Assembly (NCBI GenBank): GCA_963705545.1
Contig: CAVPJX010000002.1
Location: 434,001 to 498,000, forward strand
From: DATBLY01 sp963705545
GTDB lineage: Bacteria; Actinomycetota; UBA4738; HRBIN12
DNA length: 64,000 nt
Direction of reading: 5' to 3'
The notes below the pieces were generated by a model. The model searched no databases and was not told the origin of the DNA. It was given only the letters and a program-made list of their open reading frames with translations. Below are positions 25,273 to 33,001 of the stretch, piece by piece (position 1 is the first letter of the stretch; each line of letters starts with the position of its first letter). The position numbers were made by a program, and so were the translations under genes.

Positions 25273-26208
25273 ATGCCCTCACGACGACGACCCCTGACGG
25301 ACGACGAGCTCCTCGGTGAGCTCGCGCCGGTCGTGACGCGCGGCCTGGATCGGCACCTCGCCGCTGCGGACGGGTGGTCACCGCACGACTTCGTCCCGTA
25401 CGAGGTGGGGCGGAACTACCTCAAGGAGCCGTGGCAGCCGTCGGACAGCGATCTCACGGACGTCGCGCGTGCGGCCCTCGAGGTGAACCTCCTCACCGAG
25501 GACAACCTGCCCTACTACCACCTGAGCATCTGGGACGCGTTCGGTCAGCATGAGGCCTGGGCGGAGTGGGTGCGTCGGTGGACCGCCGAGGAGGGTCGGC
25601 ACGCGATCGTCCTTAGCGACTACCTGGTCGTCACGCGCGGGGTCGATCCGGAGGTCCTGGAGCGGGGTCGCATGGACATGGTGCAGCGGGGGTGGTACCC
25701 GGGGTTCGCGCGCCTCGGTCCGCTCGACGGGGTCGCCTACACGTCGATCCAGGAGCTCGCGACGCGGATCGCGCACCGCAACACCGGGATGATCACCGAC
25801 GACGAGACGGCGATCCGCCTGACCGCGCGGGTGGCGACCGACGAGAATCTCCACTACGTCTTCTACCGGGACCTGACCGCGGCGGCGCTCGCCGTCGATC
25901 CGAGCGCGACGATGCTCGCGATCCGCCGACAGGTCGTGGACTTCCAGATGCCGGGGGCCGACATGCCGGGGTTCGCCGCGAAGGCGAAGGCGATGGCGAG
26001 AGCCGGGATCTACAATCTCCGGATCCATCACGATCAGGTGCTGCTACCTGTGCTCCATACGCACTGGCGCATCGGCGACGTCGACGGGCTGACCGACGAG
26101 GCGGAACGCGCGCGCGACGACATCGTGCGGCACCTGGAGCGCCTCGCGCGCATCGCCGATCGAGTGGGGGAACCGGACGCGCCGGCCGGGCGACCGGGCT
26201 CGGGCTAG
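25273..26208 (+). CDS. Acyl-ACP desaturase (ferritin-like diiron)
   Basis: 311 residues, matching the DesA-type acyl-ACP desaturases of Actinobacteria. The diiron ligands are visible: Glu in LLTEDNLPYYH, EEGRH, and DENLHYVFYRDL (Glu/Asp-x2-His pairs). It inserts a double bond in an acyl-ACP chain with O2 and ferredoxin. GAGGAACGACCG precedes the ATG. Divergent from the FAD/DUF1365/CFAS operon, it could supply the unsaturated chains those enzymes modify. Its stop overlaps the convergent SDR stop by 4 bases. Confidence 0.9.
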   Translation: MPSRRRPLTDDELLGELAPVVTRGLDRHLAAADGWSPHDFVPYEVGRNYLKEPWQPSDSDLTDVARAALEVNLLTEDNLPYYHLSIWDAFGQHEAWAEWVRRWTAEEGRHAIVLSDYLVVTRGVDPEVLERGRMDMVQRGWYPGFARLGPLDGVAYTSIQELATRIAHRNTGMITDDETAIRLTARVATDENLHYVFYRDLTAAALAVDPSATMLAIRRQVVDFQMPGADMPGFAAKAKAMARAGIYNLRIHHDQVLLPVLHTHWRIGDVDGLTDEAERARDDIVRHLERLARIADRVGEPDAPAGRPGSG

Positions 26209-27191
26209 TGGGAGAGCTCGCCGAGGGTCATCCGTTCGCACGCCTCCCAAAGGCGCATCGCGTCGCGATCGCTCACCCGCGTCGAGGGGAGCCGGTCGAT
26301 CGGCCGGGGACGACGGTCGAGCCAGAACAGACCCGTCCGTCGCGAGGGCTCATCCGACGCGACGAGCCACACGATCGTGTCGGCACCCTCCGCCGGGCTC
26401 CGGAGCCGCGGCCGGATCAGCCGATGGAACGTCGGGAGCGACGCCACGACGCCGGGCGTGTCGGCCCAACCGGGATGCATCGCGTTGACGGTGATCGACC
26501 GGTCGCGGAGCCGTCTCGCCCACTCGCGCGTGAGCGTCACCAGCGCTCGCTTGGCCCTGGCGTAGGCATAGCTCCCGCGATACGGCTCGCGCTCCATCTG
26601 GAGGTCGTCCAGGTGCAGCGGCTGCAGGTACATGCCGCCGGAGGCGACGTTGACGACGCGTGCCACGCCAGCGGCGGCCGCCGTGCGCTCGAGCAGCGGC
26701 ACGAGGCCGTTCGTGAGGGCGAACGGTCCGAGCACCATCGTGGCGAAGGTCATCTCGTACCCGGCGGCGGACTCCTGTCGCGTGGTGAGCAGCGCTCCGG
26801 CGTTGTTCACGAGGGCGTCCAGGCGCTCCTCCCGAGCGGTCATCTCGTCGACGGTCCGGCGCACGGCGTCGAGGTCGCTCAGGTCGACGTGGTACGTCCC
26901 GATGTCGGCGCGGGGCGCGGCCCTCAGGATCGCCTCACGAGCACGCGCGGCCTTCTCCTCGCTGCGGACGAGCAACCGGATCCCCGCCCCCATCTCGGCC
27001 AGCCGCGTGGCGGCCGCCAGGCCCAGGCCCGATGCGGCGCCCGTGATCGCGATCACCCGGCCGTCGAGCCGCAGGCGGTCGAGATCCTCCCAGCCGAACA
27101 GCGGATCGCGGATCTTCGGTCCGAGATCGGTGAAGCTGAGGAACACGCTCCACTCGATCGCGTCGTCGAGCAGGCGGCGGAGGTCGGGCAC
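26205..27191 (-). CDS. SDR family oxidoreductase (retinol-dehydrogenase-like)
   Basis: 328 residues. An N-terminal extension of about 40 residues (FLSFTDLGPKIRDPLFGW) precedes the SDR core: TGAASGLG cofactor motif, NNAG, catalytic Ser in NVASGG, and YAYARAK with Tyr-x3-Lys. The extended form resembles human-type retinol/WW-domain oxidoreductases acting on lipids. The GTG start follows GGGAG. SDR genes of this type recur in photolyase/CFAS/DUF1365 clusters, which supports a lipid substrate. Confidence 0.85.
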   Translation of the reverse strand: MPDLRRLLDDAIEWSVFLSFTDLGPKIRDPLFGWEDLDRLRLDGRVIAITGAASGLGLAAATRLAEMGAGIRLLVRSEEKAARAREAILRAAPRADIGTYHVDLSDLDAVRRTVDEMTAREERLDALVNNAGALLTTRQESAAGYEMTFATMVLGPFALTNGLVPLLERTAAAAGVARVVNVASGGMYLQPLHLDDLQMEREPYRGSYAYARAKRALVTLTREWARRLRDRSITVNAMHPGWADTPGVVASLPTFHRLIRPRLRSPAEGADTIVWLVASDEPSRRTGLFWLDRRPRPIDRLPSTRVSDRDAMRLWEACERMTLGELSH

Positions 27192-27298
27192 GCAGGACTC
27201 CCAAGGAGGTCGGCGGCTGTGTTCGGCACCGTAGCAGCGGCGAACGGGCGAGGGTCGGCCGGAAGCGATGCAACCCTGCATGCGAGGAGGGATCCACC

Positions 27299-27739
27299 AT
27301 GACCGTGTTGCGCGAAGAGCTTGAGGTGGGACGCCCGCTCGAGGAGGTCTTCGGGTTCGTGGGCGACTTCGCCAACTCCGAGCGATGGGACCCGGGCGTC
27401 GCCTCGGCACGAGCGCTCACCGAAGGACCGGTCCGCGTCGGGAGCCGCTACGAGCTGATCGTCGTGTTCAACGGGCGCCGCCTGCCGATGACCTACGAGG
27501 TCACCGCGTACGACCCGCCGCACCGCGTCGAGCTCCGGGGTTCCGGTTCCACCGTGCGCGCTCGGGACGACATCCGGTTCGAGGCGACCGACGGTGGGAC
27601 CCGCATCCGCTACCTGGCCGACCTGCGTCTCAGGGGAGCCCTCAGGCTCATCGAGCCGCTGTTGGGGTCGAAGTTCGAGGAGACCGGGCGCCGCGCGATG
27701 GAGGGGATGCGCGCGGCACTCGATCCGTCACCTGCGTAG
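27299..27739 (+). CDS. SRPBCC (START-like) family protein
   Basis: 146 residues with the polyketide-cyclase/START-like pattern: LEVGRPLEEVFGFVGDFANSERWDPG, YELIVVFNGRRLPMTYEVTAYDPPHRVEL, and a C-terminal amphipathic helix. Such proteins bind hydrophobic ligands in a cavity. GAGGAGGGATCC precedes the ATG. An 8/9 copy of the regulon motif (AAGCGATGC, 27263-27271) lies 28 bases upstream; membership in the light cluster is possible but weakly supported. Confidence 0.82.
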   Translation: MTVLREELEVGRPLEEVFGFVGDFANSERWDPGVASARALTEGPVRVGSRYELIVVFNGRRLPMTYEVTAYDPPHRVELRGSGSTVRARDDIRFEATDGGTRIRYLADLRLRGALRLIEPLLGSKFEETGRRAMEGMRAALDPSPA

Positions 27740-27762
27740 TTGGCCCACAAGTCCGAACCCCA

Positions 27763-27781
27763 CCGGGACGTGTAGTCCCGG
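27763..27781. terminator. Small hairpin between convergent genes
   Basis: CCGGGAC (27763-27769), a 5-base loop and GTCCCGG (27775-27781). It lies between the ends of the START-like and RTX genes and could stop both transcripts. Confidence 0.5.
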
Positions 27782-27799
27782 CGGCGTTCGCTCTTCCGG

Positions 27800-28726
27800 C
27801 TAGGACTCGCAGTTCGTGACCTCTTCTCCGTTCACGCACGCGTCGGTCCCGGGTCCACCGTCGACCGTGTCGTTCCCGTTTCCGGCGTCGATCGTGTCGT
27901 CGCCCTCCTCACCGACGAGGGTGTCGTCTCCATCGAGGCCGGCGATCGTGTCGTCGCCGGGGCCAGACTCGATGTAGTTCGGGTTGGCGTCCCCGGTGAG
28001 CGAGTCGTTGAAGTTGCTGCCGTGAACGACCTGGATGTCGGTCAGGGTGTCGGTTCCGGCACCGGTGGCCGTGCCCGCCGTCAGGTCGAGGGTGACCGGC
28101 CCAGTCGCGTAGAAGTACGAAGCGGCATCGAAGAAGCCGCCTCCGCCGTCGATCGTGTCGTCACCCTCCAGTCCTTCGAACTGGTTGCTCGCGGTGTCGC
28201 CGACCAGGGTGTCGTCGAAGTCACTGCCGAACACCCCCTGGATCCCGACGAGTGCGTCCGTTCCTTCACCCGTCGCCTCTCGGGCCGACAGGTCCACTTC
28301 GACGCCGTTCTGCGCGTCGGCGAAGAACGCGAAGTTGAACCCGGATCCGCCGTTGAGCGAATCGTCGCCCTCCTGACCCCACAGGTCGTCGTTGCCACCC
28401 TCGCCGAACAGTTGATCGTTCCCAGCCGCTCCTTGGATGCGGTCGTATCCCGCACCGCCGTGGAGCTTGTCGTTCCCCGACCCTCCACAGACCAGGTCGC
28501 TGCCGTTGAGGGATCTGACGGTGTCGTTCCCGCCGAGTCCGACGATCACGTCGGCCTTCGCGGTTCCCTTCAGGACGTCGGCCTTGTTCGTGCCGACGAT
28601 GGTCGCCCTCTTCCCGAAGCACTTCGAGGTAGCCGCGCCTGCGGATCCCGCCGTCGCGGCGAGGAACGCCCCCACCAGCACCGTCGAAGTGAGGGCGATC
28701 GTGATCAACCTCGCGCCCCTCTTCAT
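27800..28726 (-). CDS. Secreted RTX (hemolysin-type calcium-binding repeat) protein
   Basis: 308 residues. Signal peptide 1-32 (ITIALTSTVLVGAFLAATAGSAGA), then about 14 nonapeptide repeats of the GGxGxDxLx type (VCGGSGNDKLHGGAGYDRI, LDGDDTLVGEEGDDTIDAG), forming a Ca2+-binding parallel beta-roll. The tail GTDACVNGEEVTNCES carries two cysteines that may form a disulphide. No enzymatic domain is attached, so it is probably a surface or matrix protein. A decayed copy of its 3' end lies 170 bp upstream of its start. Confidence 0.9.
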   Translation of the reverse strand: MKRGARLITIALTSTVLVGAFLAATAGSAGAATSKCFGKRATIVGTNKADVLKGTAKADVIVGLGGNDTVRSLNGSDLVCGGSGNDKLHGGAGYDRIQGAAGNDQLFGEGGNDDLWGQEGDDSLNGGSGFNFAFFADAQNGVEVDLSAREATGEGTDALVGIQGVFGSDFDDTLVGDTASNQFEGLEGDDTIDGGGGFFDAASYFYATGPVTLDLTAGTATGAGTDTLTDIQVVHGSNFNDSLTGDANPNYIESGPGDDTIAGLDGDDTLVGEEGDDTIDAGNGNDTVDGGPGTDACVNGEEVTNCES

Positions 28727-28893
28727 GGCCGTCTCCTTCCCTCAGGGCGAGCATCCGCAGACGGGGCGCGTCGCCTCCAGCTCCCACGGTAGGGTCAGGG
28801 TGCCGGTCGCGGCAGAGGCGAAGGGCCCTTCGCGGTGTGGGACGAGACCAAGGAGCAGCCCGCGCTCGATCGACGTCTCCATCGACCGCTACG

Positions 28894-28959
28894 TCACGAC
28901 TCACATTTCGTGACGTCCTCTCCGCCGACGCATGCATCGGTCCCGAGGCCTCTGTTGAC
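28894..28959 (-). pseudogene. 3' remnant of a second RTX gene
   Basis: The minus strand reads VNRGLGTDACVGGEDVTKCES then stop, against TVDGGPGTDACVNGEEVTNCES then stop at the end of the RTX gene; 16 of the last 20 residues agree. Upstream the frame has no further repeats. It marks a tandem duplication followed by loss, just outside the integrated element whose left end is 29077. The rest of 28727-29076 shows no gene. Confidence 0.6.
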
Positions 28960-29076
28960 GCGCTAGCGTCGCGGCCTCTCATTGAGGGTGCACGCCGGGG
29001 AGTTCGGCGAGTTCGTGACCGATCTCGTGACCAGAACGACTCACTGCCGAGGGAGCCGTTCTTGCTGGTCAGAGTG

Positions 29077-29120
29077 GTAGTCCCAACGGGGTTCGAACCC
29101 GTGTCTCCACCTTGAGAGGG
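29077..29120. repeat. Left attachment repeat: 44-bp copy of the tRNA-Glu 3' part
   Basis: These 44 bases are identical to 33936-33979, from just past the discriminator base through the T arm, variable loop and anticodon region of tRNA-Glu(CTC). The 5' part of the tRNA is missing here. Same orientation as the intact copy, so the two are direct repeats 4.86 kb apart, the usual result of tyrosine-integrase insertion into a tRNA 3' end. Confidence 0.85.
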
Positions 29121-29638
29121 GGATCCTGGCTGTCCTGATGCATCCTGCGTCGCCCTAGGTTCGACTGTTCCCGTAGGTCAGGGGGCTTGGGTGGTACGAG
29201 CCGGGATGAGGCGGGACGGCTCGGGCGGACCCGACTGTGACCCAAAGCGTGACCTGGAACGTCTCTCGCCCACTCGCGGACTCTTCGCGGACTCGAACCC
29301 GCCGCGATTGAGCGGGTCCCATCAACGTCAGGTTGGCCTCCTACACCGCGCGCCGTTCCTGGAGGTTGTCAGACGGCCGCCCAGAACCCGGATCTGTCAG
29401 ACGGCGCTCAGCGCAAGATCGACTTCGGTCCCCGTTATCCGACTGTGGTGTGCCACGCGGCGACGGGTAGGGGGAGGAGGCGTCTGCCGGCTTCGGAACG
29501 GCGAGCCGAAGCTCGGTGAGCCCATCTACCCCGAAGGTGGCATAGACGGGGCAACCCTGGCGTTGGCGAGCGTTGGCGAAATGTACCTCGAGCGGGCAAG
29601 GAGTCAGCTCATCTGCGCCATCGTCCGGGATGGCGACG

Positions 29639-30091
29639 CTAGATGGGCTTGCTCATCGCGACTTCGTTTTCCTCAAACCCGAGCGATCGGTAGAGGTTGC
29701 GCGCGCCGTCGTTGCGGGCTCCAACGTGAAGGGCGATGCGAGTTAGTCCCCGCCGTCGTGCCTCTTCCTCGGCGAAGACCATCGCTGCTTTGCCGTAACC
29801 ACGGCCGCGATAGGACTCGTCTACGTCGATGTCGTACACAACCAAGGTCGGCTCATAAGCGTCGCGACGCTCGACCAGCCATAGGTGGCCCACTGGCTCG
29901 CGTTCGACCTCGATCACGAACACGGAGTGTTCAGCGGACCGATGCCCGTCGATCTCCGCAACAGCTTGCGCCCTAGCCTTATCTGCCGACATCCCGTAGT
30001 CGCGGACCAGATCCTCAGCGTAGTCATCCCGCAATAGTGGCAGCCAAGCCACGAACTCTTCGTCCTCCATCGGCCGCAGCTGCAGAGCCAC
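29639..30091 (-). CDS. GNAT family N-acetyltransferase
   Basis: 150 residues. The acetyl-CoA pyrophosphate loop is RGRGYGKAAM, preceded by VYDIDVDESYRG and followed by LHVGARNDGARNLYRSLGFEE, the complete GNAT C-terminal half. Relatives acetylate antibiotics, amino acids or protein N-termini; the substrate here is unknown. It is the leftmost clear gene of the integrated element. Confidence 0.85.
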   Translation of the reverse strand: MALQLRPMEDEEFVAWLPLLRDDYAEDLVRDYGMSADKARAQAVAEIDGHRSAEHSVFVIEVEREPVGHLWLVERRDAYEPTLVVYDIDVDESYRGRGYGKAAMVFAEEEARRRGLTRIALHVGARNDGARNLYRSLGFEENEVAMSKPI

Positions 30092-30135
30092 GCAACGACG
30101 CTAACACGCTGACCGCACTCTCCTTGAGGCCCTCG

Positions 30136-30185
30136 CAGCGCCGCCACCAGACCCAGCCGCGCCGGCTCGTCCTCCTCGAGGTCGG
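30136..30185. repeat. Element repeat copy A
   Basis: The core CAGCCGCGCCGGCTC...TCCTCCTCGAGGTCGG recurs, diverged, at 30546, 31524 and 32548. Copy A ends 4 bases before the stop codon of the membrane-protein gene at 30189 and so is its 3' flank. With copy C it shares about 40 bases including GCCACCAG. Confidence 0.55.
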
Positions 30186-30188
30186 ACC

Positions 30189-30404
30189 TCACGCGTGGTG
30201 TGAGCGCGAGCGGACCAAGTGGTACACCCCGAGCCCCACGGGGATCAGAGCGACCAGCGGCAGTAGCTCAGCGTCATGGGTGCCCTCCGAGTTCGTCTCG
30301 GCGACGAGCCACCACGCTCCCAGCATGAGCGTGAGCACGACCGCGCCGATCACGAGGTCTCGGAAGCCCAAGCGCCTCTCGTCTTGTGCCGTTCGGGTCT
30401 TCAT
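30189..30404 (-). CDS. Small two-TM membrane protein
   Basis: 71 residues from an ATG preceded by GGGAGG. Two hydrophobic helices (LVIGAVVLTLMLGAWWLVA and LLPLVALIPVGLGVYHLV) are joined by an acidic loop. No family recognised. Confidence 0.55.
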   Translation of the reverse strand: MKTRTAQDERRLGFRDLVIGAVVLTLMLGAWWLVAETNSEGTHDAELLPLVALIPVGLGVYHLVRSRSHHA

Positions 30405-30545
30405 TGGGCGCCTCCCGTCCCATCCGGCATCCCAAGTGTGCGCCGTCGGACGGAGTCGAGGAGAGGGTCCTTGGCCCCAGCACGGGCGGGACGCCGCACC
30501 CGAGCGGCTATCCACCCACCGTCTCCTGCAACGCCGCCCCAGCCG

Positions 30546-30576
30546 CAGCGGCGCCGGTCCGTCCTCCTCGAGGTCG
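30546..30576. repeat. Element repeat copy B
   Basis: CAGCGGCGCCGGTCC followed by GTCCTCCTCGAGGTCGA. It ends 13 bases before the stop codon of the next minus-strand gene (30590), so again it is a 3' flank. Confidence 0.5.
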
Positions 30577-30589
30577 ATCAGGAACGGGG

Positions 30590-30982
30590 TTAGCTTTGGC
30601 TCACTCCATACCCGATCAATAGGACCGGTCCAATGCCGCCTACGGCGAGGCCGATCATGGCGGCACCCCATGCGAGGGTCCAGCGCAGGTCGTGTTGAGA
30701 TTGCGGAACCGACCGCAACCTCTTGATCGCGACCACACCGAGTGCGACCGCGGCGAACGGCAAGAAGAAGAGCATCGTTCCGAGCAGGAAGCCGGGCTCC
30801 CCCGGGCCGTCAAGAACCGCGACGAGAAGAGATAGCCACCACAAGATTCCGCTCCCGAGCGCCGCCACGGCCAAGATCCCTCCGGGTTCACCCGTCGGGG
30901 GTGGTAGAGGTGGTGGAGGCGGTGGGAACCCTTGGCCGTTATCCATCGAAGCAGGAGCGCTCTGACCTTCGATCGCGGACAT
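30590..30982 (-). CDS. Pro-rich membrane protein (DUF4190-like layout)
   Basis: 130 residues. A Pro-rich cytoplasmic N-terminus (FPPPPPPLPPPTGEPG) is followed by four predicted helices (ILAVAALGSGILWWLSLLVAV, FLLGTMLFFLPFAAVALGVVAI, TLAWGAAMIGLAVG, GPVLLIGYGV). The layout resembles actinobacterial DUF4190-type proteins, but I cannot assign the family with confidence. It lies 14 bases after the next upstream gene, so the two are probably co-transcribed. Confidence 0.55.
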   Translation of the reverse strand: MSAIEGQSAPASMDNGQGFPPPPPPLPPPTGEPGGILAVAALGSGILWWLSLLVAVLDGPGEPGFLLGTMLFFLPFAAVALGVVAIKRLRSVPQSQHDLRWTLAWGAAMIGLAVGGIGPVLLIGYGVSQS

Positions 30983-30996
30983 CTCTCTTCATCGCC

Positions 30997-31353
30997 TCAT
31001 AGGCCAGCGCTGACCGCGACCAGCAGCGCCAACCCCCCGATGCACGACCCCAGGATGGCTACGCCGATGGCCAAGCCAGCAAGCATCCTGCCTGTCCTCG
31101 ACCCGCGCTCTTGGCTCCACATCACGAATGAGAGGAGCAGGGCAGGCACACCGACGAAGATCGACCCGATCAACCAGCCATCGACCCCCCCGGACGGCCC
31201 CGGCCCGTCCGGGGTTCCTGACCACGAGAAGCTCTGAACGAAGGCGGGCAGAGCCATCACCGTGGCGACGACCGCCATCAGGAGTACAGCGACGGTTTCA
31301 GCCGAAGGGGGGAAGCCGTCCCTCTGGCCAGTGTCATGATGCCCTGTGATCAT
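30997..31353 (-). CDS. Small three-TM membrane protein
   Basis: 118 residues with three hydrophobic helices (VLLMAVVATVMALPAFV, WLIGSIFVGVPALLLSFVMW, LAGLAIGVAILGSCIGGLALLV). No family recognised. It is upstream of the Pro-rich membrane gene in the same direction, so both may act together in the envelope. Confidence 0.5.
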   Translation of the reverse strand: MITGHHDTGQRDGFPPSAETVAVLLMAVVATVMALPAFVQSFSWSGTPDGPGPSGGVDGWLIGSIFVGVPALLLSFVMWSQERGSRTGRMLAGLAIGVAILGSCIGGLALLVAVSAGL

Positions 31354-31523
31354 GGCCGCCTCCGGCGCGCGGCAATCCCAACTGCCACCAAATACCCTGA
31401 ACCGTCGCCGGACACCGGCCGATGGTCCCGACGTGGTCGGGACAACGTGGCGTGATGCTCAGCGAGCGCGAACTGATGTCGTCGCACCTGTCTGCGGGCG
31501 CCGGGGACCAGTCAGGCTTCCCT

Positions 31524-31565
31524 CAGCGCGGCCACCAGCCCCGCAGCCGCGCCGGCTCATCCTCG
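31524..31565. repeat. Element repeat copy C
   Basis: AGCGCGGCCACCAGCCCC then CAGCCGCGCCGGCTCATCCTCG. It overlaps the stop codon of the secreted-protein gene at 31557, so here the repeat supplies the gene's last codons. Confidence 0.5.
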
Positions 31566-32423
31566 CGTCTGTTGGAAAGGATCCCCCGTGTTGATGAGGA
31601 TCGCGTCGAGATCGATACGCGGACGACCCGGCGTCGCATGGTTCACGATCGCGATGGTGTGGACACCTGTCGACATGCCCCGCTGGAACACGACGACCCG
31701 GTTCGTATTCACCGGCGCATACGTGTCGATGTTCATGAGCCAGTTTCCGTCGAGACGGATCGACGCCCCGCCGCGACCTGGACCCATCGCCATGACGAGC
31801 GCCACCTGATCGCCCTGCTCGTAGGTCCGGGTAAAGGTCGCCCTCGCCCCGCTCGCCGTTGTGCGCCTCGTGTAGTCGGCGAGGAAGCAGTCGCAGAACG
31901 TCTGGCTCCACGCTCCCGTGTACGAGATGGGCTGAGTCCATACGGTGGCAGATGCCGACATCCCGTTCTCTTGGATGACCATCAGGGTCGTATCGGTGAT
32001 TGCCTTGGTCGTCGCGTTGCCCGTGCAGTCTCGGGCGGTCACCAGAAACCCGTCGACGTGCCCAGAGCCACCGCCGAAATCATCGACGTAGTCGCCGGCC
32101 GGGAAGGTGTGCTGGGTCTCCTGCGACAACTCCAAGAGTGGTACGGGCGGAGCGCCGGAAAGCACCGCCAAGAGGTCATACGAACAGACCCCCACGTTGT
32201 CCGTCGCGGACCACTTGATGAGTTGCGCGATGTCGTTCGCGTACCAGTACCCCACGGTCGTGTAGTCCTCCACGATGTCCCCGATGACGAAGGACGGACG
32301 CACGGGCACGGTCAACGTCGGTGGTGTCTGATCCAGCGCCGCCTGTGCGCTCGACAACGACGATGCAAGCATGATGCCGACCGAAACGGTCGCGACCACG
32401 AATCCTCTGATGGAACGACGCAT
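31557..32423 (-). CDS. Secreted protein with C-terminal beta-sandwich-like region
   Basis: 288 residues. Signal peptide 1-28 (GFVVATVSVGIMLASSLSSAQA), then an Ig-like part (ALDQTPPTLTVPVRPSF...WSATDNVGVCSYDL) and a C-terminal region (FTRTYEQGDQVALVMAMGPGRGGASIRLDG...GVHTIAIVNHATPGRPRIDLDAILI). The latter pattern occurs in actinobacterial surface proteins. Cysteines in pairs suggest disulphides. Function unknown. Confidence 0.65.
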   Translation of the reverse strand: MRRSIRGFVVATVSVGIMLASSLSSAQAALDQTPPTLTVPVRPSFVIGDIVEDYTTVGYWYANDIAQLIKWSATDNVGVCSYDLLAVLSGAPPVPLLELSQETQHTFPAGDYVDDFGGGSGHVDGFLVTARDCTGNATTKAITDTTLMVIQENGMSASATVWTQPISYTGAWSQTFCDCFLADYTRRTTASGARATFTRTYEQGDQVALVMAMGPGRGGASIRLDGNWLMNIDTYAPVNTNRVVVFQRGMSTGVHTIAIVNHATPGRPRIDLDAILINTGDPFQQTRG

Positions 32424-32547
32424 CGCAGATCCCTCCCTGGCTCAAGACCTGTCGCCGGTCTAATCGGGCGAGCCGGGCGCGACAAGGGGCGAATGGCCCT
32501 TCCGACCAAGTCAGGAGCTTCGGCTGTTCACGAACGAGAGCTGAGCG

Positions 32548-32580
32548 CAGCGGCCCCGGTTCGTCCTGCTCAAGGTCGGA
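32548..32580. repeat. Element repeat copy D
   Basis: CAGCGGCCCCGGTTCGTCC followed by TGCTCAAGGTCGGA, the most diverged copy. It lies 27 bases before the plus-strand small-family gene. All four copies have the same orientation. Confidence 0.45.
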
Positions 32581-32606
32581 GGCGCGGGCTAGGCTGGCCC
32601 TTCCCA

Positions 32607-33001
32607 ATGAACCTCGAAGACGTCGAGCGCCTGCTCCACGAGAAGCTCGATGCTCTCGACGCGAGAGCCGCGCCGAGCTGCTCCGCACCTTGATGCTCCC
32701 CGACTACGAGCGCGCCCGCAGGATCGGGGACTTCTGGGTGGATCCGCGAACCCGGACGTTCAGCGAGCTGTTGATCGACGCCGAGGAGCATCCGGCGACG
32801 CGTGGGCTGCTGATTGGCATGCTGCGCGAGGACGAGATGGGCGGTTACGGATCGAGCCCGCGGTCGTGGCCGGGGACCTCGTCGCAGGCGGGGTTGGGGC
32901 TCCTCAGGCGCTCGCAGCTCGTTACCCCGAGCCCCCAGGCGTTCTCCGCGATCCTCGCCCCATACCGGTTCTCCGCCGGGAACCAGACCTGGAACAGGTA
33001 G
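32607..33001 (+). pseudogene. Frameshifted member of the unnamed MLPDY small-protein family
   Basis: MNLEDVERLLHEKLDALD is read from the ATG at 32607, then one indel near 32662 leads into ESRAELLRTLMLPDYERARR...FWVDPRTRTFSELLIDAEE...GMLREDEMGGYG. The relative at 17268-17426 ends at the matching point (MLREEELRGG), so the natural end is probably near 32841. The reading frame to 33001 beyond it lies antisense to a secreted-protein gene and is likely meaningless. Unknown function. Confidence 0.5.

Noticed and set aside
27263..27271. Regulon motif before the START-like gene (AAGCGATGC)
   Set aside because: Only 8 of 9 bases match, it is single, and no -10 box is placed near it; not listed as a separate site.
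29191..29976. Long plus-strand reading frame over the left part of the element
   Set aside because: Its product is Arg/Pro-rich with no family pattern, and its second half is antisense to the clear GNAT gene; it looks like a GC-skew shadow.
30120..32600. Integron cassette array
   Set aside because: Gene-plus-repeat layout is suggestive, but there is no integron integrase, no clear GTTRRRY core, and copy D is not at a gene end. Kept only as a hypothesis to test.
32690..33001. C-terminal extension of the small-family protein to 33001
   Set aside because: The relative at 17268 stops at the position matching about 32841, and the extension is antisense to a signal-peptide-bearing gene.
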